From Propioniciclava sinopodophylli (GTDB lineage: Bacteria > Actinomycetota > Actinomycetes > Propionibacteriales > Propionibacteriaceae), in the NCBI RefSeq assembly GCF_004324755.1, contig NZ_SDMQ01000001.1, forward strand, positions 186,001 to 250,000: a stretch of DNA of 64,000 nucleotides. Reading direction: 5' to 3'. The notes under the pieces were generated by a model. That model was not told where the DNA came from and ran no database searches. It worked only from the letters and a program-made list of their open reading frames with translations. Each line of letters begins with the position of its first letter. Position 1 is the first letter of the stretch. Of this stretch, positions 61,001-64,000 are shown one piece after another. A program made the position numbers and the translations under genes.

Positions 61001-61172
61001 TGCCGTTGGCGGTGGGTGGGCCCTCGTAGAACGTCCAACGGGGGCCGTCGGCGGTCTGCGCCAGCGACTTGCTGAAGGTGTCGTTGTCGCGCCAGAACGC
61101 GAGCACGTCGTGCTCCAGCGCCGGCAGGTCGACCTGCGGCGCGACGACGTTGTACCCGGGCTGGGTGGTCAT
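58035..61172 (-). CDS. ileS: Isoleucyl-tRNA synthetase
   Basis: The 1045-residue class I synthetase (eukaryote-like long form) has the HIGH-type motif in GPPTANGMPGTHHIEAR, an editing domain with WTTTPWTLVSNTAVA, the KMSKS motif as GRKMSKHLGN, and an anticodon-binding and C-terminal domain (RFWDGEASALWTLHETI, DRISLTW). The ATG at 61172 begins the family N-terminus; GAGGG stands seven bases upstream. It is controlled by the T-box in its leader. The stop is 62 bases from the convergent lipoprotein hydrolase gene. Confidence 0.96.
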   Translation of the reverse strand: MTTQPGYNVVAPQVDLPALEHDVLAFWRDNDTFSKSLAQTADGPRWTFYEGPPTANGMPGTHHIEARAFKDVFPRFKTMQGFRVDRKAGWDCHGLPVELAVEKELGFSGKADIEAYGVEAFNERCRASVTRHVDAWTGLTERMGYWVNMDEAYWTMSTDYVQSVWWSLKQIHDAGLLVEDYRVAPYCPRCGTTLSDHELAQGYEDVTDPSVYVRFPLTSGPLEGKADLLVWTTTPWTLVSNTAVAAHPDVTYVVASKDDDTLVIAEPLAEKVLGEGWKLGPSFSGKEMEGWRYGRPFELVEFPDVVGGTHYVVNAEYVTVEDGTGLVHQAPAFGEDDMITCRAYGLPMVNPIRPDGTFAPDVPMVGGQFFKTADKALVADLQQRGLMFRVLDYDHSYPHCWRCHTTLLYYAQPSWYIRTTAIKDALVRENEKTNWYPEHIKHGRYGDWLNNNVDWALSRKRYWGTPLPIWRCEDDHQVCIGSLAELGQLAGQDLDELDPHRPFVDDITFGCPTCGKPSHRVPEVIDAWYDSGSMPFAQWGYPWAPGSEEQFQQAFPADFICEAIDQTRGWFYSQMAVSTLVFDQSDFKNVLCLGHILAEDGRKMSKHLGNILEPIPLMDQHGADAVRWFMVAGGSPWASRRVGHTTIQETVRKVLLTFWNAVSFQSLYARTNGWTPTGAAPAVAERPVMDRWLVAVRNDLVRDVSEALEAFDTQRAGSLLSEFVDDLSNWYVRRSRRRFWDGEASALWTLHETIDTVTRLMAPMAPFITERVWQDLVVAAVPGAPESVHLAAWPTVDAEASDPELVASMRLTRRLVELGRGARSEAQVKTRQPLRRVLVPSASFARLTDELVAEIAAELNVGAVESFASAGDLVDHSAKGNFRALGKRFGKDTPKVAQVIADADAAALAASLAATGEATVDWAGGTVVTADEVIVSERPREGWSVVNEQGETVALDLELTPELVRAGLVREVVRMVQDARKRLGLEVSDRISLTWAAGGELGEALRGASALVADEVLATSIVEGEPTGTVVTDEELGLSFSVAKA

Positions 61173-61196
61173 GTGGTCCCTCTTCGTCTTTCGGTT

Positions 61197-61215
61197 GGCT
61201 GAGCCTGTCGAAGCC
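61197..61215. repeat. Dispersed repeat copy between the T-box and the ileS ribosome site
   Basis: GGCTGAGCCTGTCGAAGCC, containing the exact core CTTCGACAGGCTCAG on the minus strand. It lies between the T-box bulge sequence and the ribosome binding site, in the part of the leader that would sequester or release it. Confidence 0.8.
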
Positions 61216-61375
61216 GAAGGGACGAGGCGAACCCCGCGGTACCACCCTTCTTGGACGCCTCCCGCTGGCTGAGCCTGCCGAAGCCGTCCCACTCTTGCTC
61301 GCCGCGGCCGGTTCTAGTGAGGACGCCGTGCGTCCCGTTCTTCCGGCAGCTCCGGGGTGATGGCCCCATCGATGC
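61216..61375 (-). promoter_or_regulatory. T-box riboswitch of ileS (ultrashort stem I type)
   Basis: AAGGGTGGTACCGCGG (61249-61234, minus strand) is the diagnostic T-box bulge sequence that pairs with the uncharged tRNA acceptor end. Upstream, GGGG-CCATCA-CCCC (61367-61354) presents ATC, an isoleucine codon, in a short loop, as in the ultrashort stem I T-boxes of actinobacterial ileS. No terminator T tract follows, so control is probably translational: uncharged tRNA-Ile would free the ribosome site. One repeat copy lies inside the element and one just after it. Confidence 0.9.
61267..61285. repeat. Dispersed repeat copy inside the ileS T-box leader
   Basis: GGCTGAGCCTGCCGAAGCC, one base from the consensus. 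It lies between the specifier hairpin and the T-box sequence. Confidence 0.75.
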
Positions 61376-61435
61376 CCTGCGACGGGGCCCAGTGTAGGCG
61401 GACGCCGCGCCGACCGCCATCGGCGCCCACTCCAC

Positions 61436-61441
61436 TAGGGT
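61436..61441 (+). promoter_or_regulatory. Probable -10 element (TAGGGT) for a leaderless small membrane protein gene
   Basis: CACTAGGGT stands eight bases before the ATG at 61450, nearly the same string as before selD. No ribosome binding site is visible. Confidence 0.5.
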
Positions 61442-61449
61442 CGACCGCG

Positions 61450-61623
61450 ATGGATGGATTGCTCTGGTTCCTCATGGGCGTCGGCGTGCTGGTCGTCGTC
61501 GGGTCGATCGTGCTGGTGCGCACGCTGCCGCGCGAGATCCGTCCGATCGCGATCGTGCCGCTGGGCGTCGTGCTGGTCGGGTTCGGCGTCGGGTTCCTCG
61601 CCCTGGCGGGCGTGTTCGGCTGA
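61450..61623 (+). CDS. Small two-helix membrane protein of unknown function
   Basis: The 57-residue protein starts MDGLLWFLMGVGVLVVVG and has two membrane helices (about residues 3-22 and 33-55) with a short basic loop (RTLPREIRP). No family was recognised. A clear -10 element and a position between ileS and the ThrE-like gene support it as a real gene. Longer upstream frames are not needed. Confidence 0.65.
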   Translation: MDGLLWFLMGVGVLVVVGSIVLVRTLPREIRPIAIVPLGVVLVGFGVGFLALAGVFG

Positions 61624-61632
61624 CGTTCGGGG

Positions 61633-63036
61633 TCACTCCCGCAGCCGGCCGCGCCCCAACGCGATCTGGGTCGCCAGACGTGCGACGCGCTCGGTGGGCT
61701 GCGCCAGGCGGCGTCCGACCGCGGCGCCCACGGAGCTGCCCAGCGCCAGGCCGATGCCGGTGAGGGCGGCGAGCATGAACAGCTCCTCGGCGGTGTCGCG
61801 TGGGTGGACCGCGGGCGTCCCCACGACGAGCCGGAACAGCGCCCGGTAGAGGAACATGCCGGGCATGAGCGGCGCGATGCCGACGGTGATGATCGCGACG
61901 GCGGGAGGCCCCAGCTTGCGGGCCATCAGGTGCGCGAGCAGGCCCACCACGGCCGCGGCCAGGCCGGCGGCGATCGGGTACTCCCCGCCGACCGGGGTCA
62001 GCGCGAGCAGGTAGGCGGCCCAGCCCAACGCACCGAACGCGCCGACGATGACGGCTCCGCGCGGGCCGAGCCCGCTGACCACGCCGAGGGCCACCGTGAA
62101 GGCGCCGGCGGCGACGATCTGCACCACCGGGTGGGGAGGTGTGACCGCCTCGGGCGCCAGGTAGGCGGGGGCGCCGATCCGGACGGCGAGCCAGAGGACG
62201 CCGGCCACGCCGAGGATCAGCCCGCCCGTGCGCATCAGCAACTCGACGACGCGGGCGCCGGCGGTGATGAAGTAGCCGTCGAGGGCGTCCTGCGCGGCGG
62301 CGACGACGCCCATGCCGGCCAGCATCGACACCATTCCGGAGGCGACGACGAGCGCAGGCGACAGCGTCCAGAGCTCGTCGACGCCGAAGCGGCGCAGGTA
62401 CATGAGCATCACGGCCAGCGCGGTCGGGATCGCACCGGCGGCCACCTGCGTGAAGAAGTAGGAGCCCCGCCGCACCTGCTGCCCCACCGTCACCATCGCG
62501 ATGAGAACGGTGGCGAGCCCCGCGACCAGCATGTCCAGGGCCACACCGCCGAGCAGCGCGCAGATGCTCGCGCCCTGGGCGAACGCGGCGCCGAAGCGCA
62601 CCCAGCGGCGGTACTCCATGCCCGAGAGCTCGCGCTCCTTGAGCTGCCGGGAAGCCTCCGCCGGTTCGAGCTCAGCGGCGCAGACGCGGTCCACGATCCC
62701 GACGAGGTGGCCCAGCCGGGCGTAATCCCGGGCCAGCGCGGGCACCGTCCGCACCATCGTCACCGGCGCCGAGCCGCCGATGTCTGGCGCGCTGACCATG
62801 ATCGAGGTGTAGGTGACGTCGACGTGCAGGGGCACCTCCAGCGCGATGCCGAGGCGCAGGATCATTTGGGTCGCCTCCGCCGCGGACGCCCCCGCCACCA
62901 GGGCGGCCGCCCCGACGCGGGTGGCCAGCGCCACGATCGGGACCCGCGCCTCGCGGGGATGCGCGGCTTCAGGGTACGTCCGCCGCTGCCGGCGCCGGCG
63001 GATCAGGCGCTCCAGCCCGTCGGAGCGCTCGAACAA
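61633..63036 (-). CDS. Threonine/serine exporter (ThrE-like, fused two-part form)
   Basis: The protein of about 467 residues has a soluble N-terminal part (ALEVPLHVDVTYTSIMVS) and about ten membrane helices in two ThrE domains (DUF1212 followed by DUF3815). YRRWVRFGAAFAQGASICALLGG and GVVAAAQDALDGYFITAGAR match ThrE; the latter is the conserved core. It exports small neutral amino acids. The start is uncertain: TTG at 63036 is used, and CTG at 63066, overlapping the dehydrogenase stop, is possible. It lies directly after the dehydrogenase gene and may be co-transcribed. Confidence 0.85.
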   Translation of the reverse strand: MFERSDGLERLIRRRRQRRTYPEAAHPREARVPIVALATRVGAAALVAGASAAEATQMILRLGIALEVPLHVDVTYTSIMVSAPDIGGSAPVTMVRTVPALARDYARLGHLVGIVDRVCAAELEPAEASRQLKERELSGMEYRRWVRFGAAFAQGASICALLGGVALDMLVAGLATVLIAMVTVGQQVRRGSYFFTQVAAGAIPTALAVMLMYLRRFGVDELWTLSPALVVASGMVSMLAGMGVVAAAQDALDGYFITAGARVVELLMRTGGLILGVAGVLWLAVRIGAPAYLAPEAVTPPHPVVQIVAAGAFTVALGVVSGLGPRGAVIVGAFGALGWAAYLLALTPVGGEYPIAAGLAAAVVGLLAHLMARKLGPPAVAIITVGIAPLMPGMFLYRALFRLVVGTPAVHPRDTAEELFMLAALTGIGLALGSSVGAAVGRRLAQPTERVARLATQIALGRGRLRE

Positions 63037-63062
63037 CCGCGGGGCGCGGCCCTCGAAACCCC

Positions 63063-64000
63063 TCAGGGCTGCAACACCACCTTGCCCAGCACGTCGCCGG
63101 CCGTGAGCGCGGCCACGGCGTCCGGCAGGGCGTCGAAGCCGACCACACGGTCGATCCGGGGCCGGACGCCCGCGCGCTCCATGAGCGCCATGACGCCCGC
63201 GAGCTCCTCCTTGTTGCCCATGGTCGAGCCGATGACCCGCAACTGCAGGAAGAAGACGCGGTTGAGGTCCGCGGGCGGGTTGGCGCCGGACGTCGCGCCG
63301 CACACCACGACGGTGCCGCCGGGGCGCAGCGACTTCAGCGAGTGCGCCCAGGTCGCCTCACCCACGGTCTCCACGACGAGGTCCACCCGCTCGGGCAGGC
63401 GCGCGCCCGGCTCGAAGGCCTCGTCGGCACCGAGCGAGCGGGCGAAGTCGCGCTTGGCCTCGGTCCGGGCGGTGGCCCACACCCGATGGCCGAGCGCCTT
63501 GGCGAGCTGGATGGCCGCCGAGGCGACCCCTCCCGAGGCGCCCTGGACCAGGACCGTGCCCGGCTTCCACAGCCCGGCGTCGCGCGTGAGCATCCGGAAC
63601 GCGGTGAGGTAGGCGGTCGGGACGCACGCGGCTTCCTCGAAGGTGAGGGCAGCCGGCTTGTCGACCACGTTGCGCTCGGGCACGACCACCCACTCCGCGA
63701 GGGTGCCCTGGTGCACCTCGGAGAGCAGCGACCGCTTGGGGTCGAGCGTCTCGTCCCCCGCCCAGCCGTCCGAGGAGATGACCGGGTGGACGACGACCTC
63801 ACGCCCCTCGTCCGTGGTGCCCGCGGCGTCCGTGCCGAGGATCATCGGCATGCGCTCGGGCGGCAGGCCCACCCCGCGCAGCGACCACACGTCGTGGTGG
63901 TTCAGCGAGGCGGCCCGCACCCGGACGCGTACCCACCCCTGCCGCACCTCGGGGTCTGGTCGCTCCCCCACGACCAGGGCGGCCAGCGGATCGGCCGGGT
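63063..64000 (-). CDS. Zinc-type alcohol dehydrogenase / quinone oxidoreductase (5' end beyond the window)
   Basis: This is the C-terminal 312 or so residues of a medium-chain dehydrogenase. GWVRVRVRAASLNHHDVW and ILGTDAAGTTDEG form the GroES-like part; VLVQGASGGVASAAIQLAKA and the Rossmann segment RVWATARTEAKRD bind NADPH. Metal-binding cysteines of the zinc enzymes are not visible in the part seen, so a quinone-reductase-like type is likely. The frame stays open to the right edge (PADPLAALVVGERP), so the real start lies outside; the GTG near 63971 is internal. Confidence 0.88.
   Translation of the reverse strand, partial: PADPLAALVVGERPDPEVRQGWVRVRVRAASLNHHDVWSLRGVGLPPERMPMILGTDAAGTTDEGREVVVHPVISSDGWAGDETLDPKRSLLSEVHQGTLAEWVVVPERNVVDKPAALTFEEAACVPTAYLTAFRMLTRDAGLWKPGTVLVQGASGGVASAAIQLAKALGHRVWATARTEAKRDFARSLGADEAFEPGARLPERVDLVVETVGEATWAHSLKSLRPGGTVVVCGATSGANPPADLNRVFFLQLRVIGSTMGNKEELAGVMALMERAGVRPRIDRVVGFDALPDAVAALTAGDVLGKVVLQP

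Overview
The window is GC-rich DNA (about 70% by eye) from an actinobacterium. A WhiB regulator, an actinobacterial tad/ssd pilus locus, DUF1707 and DUF4244 proteins, a translational ileS T-box and several apparently leaderless transcripts support this. The gene order topA, DUF1998 helicase, ssd-tadABC-flp-tadE, Nudix, TlpA-like, nth, RidA, DUF4177, whiB, ponA2 and metallophosphoesterase matches, from memory, the Mycobacterium tuberculosis stretch Rv3646c to Rv3683. The backbone is therefore ancestral actinobacterial chromosome. A Propionibacteriaceae-like host is my guess, not shown by the sequence.

1-6.8 kb is a selenium and formate module. It has the 5' end of selA, tRNA-Sec (UCA anticodon, encoded CCA), selD, and on the opposite strand a three-gene formate dehydrogenase operon. 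Its catalytic subunit is read through an in-frame UGA that is followed by a well-formed bacterial SECIS hairpin. 6.9-9.8 kb holds a Nudix gene and a visibly lower-GC cassette: a CPBP protease fused to a SnoaL/DUF4440-like domain, a DUF6326 membrane protein and a divergent TetR regulator, with two matching 14-bp palindromic operators between the divergent genes.

9.9-36.2 kb is the conserved backbone: topA, two tandem HtrA-type proteases with a fragment of duplicated sequence between them, a methyltransferase gene broken by one base at a G7 run, an amidohydrolase, an Hrq1/MrfA-type helicase, a truncated LTA-synthase-like gene, the tad pilus operon, a GH13 glucosidase, a nitrilase-family hydrolase and the Nudix-tlpA-nth-ridA-DUF4177-whiB / ponA2 block. 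It ends at tRNA-Pro(CGG).

36.2-45.0 kb, directly after tRNA-Pro, is a defence island: an ApeA-like HEPN protein, then hsdM-hsdS-nuclease-hsdR. The type I restriction operon carries an extra PD-(D/E)xK (NucS/DUF91-like) gene between hsdS and hsdR. An IclR regulator pseudogene with a single nonsense codon marks the right edge.

45.6-64 kb returns to housekeeping: FMN reductase, an ECF sigma factor with its membrane partner, a TPP-riboswitch-controlled thiamine ABC transporter (thiB-thiP-thiQ), aspartate kinase, a domain-permuted lipoate ligase, an SGNH acyltransferase with a lipoprotein hydrolase, ileS under a T-box, a ThrE-like exporter and the 3' part of a zinc-type dehydrogenase. A short dispersed repeat with core CTTCGACAGGCTCAG occurs at least five times, including twice inside the ileS T-box leader and within fdnH. 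Two long imperfect palindromes (1339-1454 and 51921-51990) lie between genes. No intergenic stretch exceeds about 300 bases; the longest are the ileS leader and the thiB leader.
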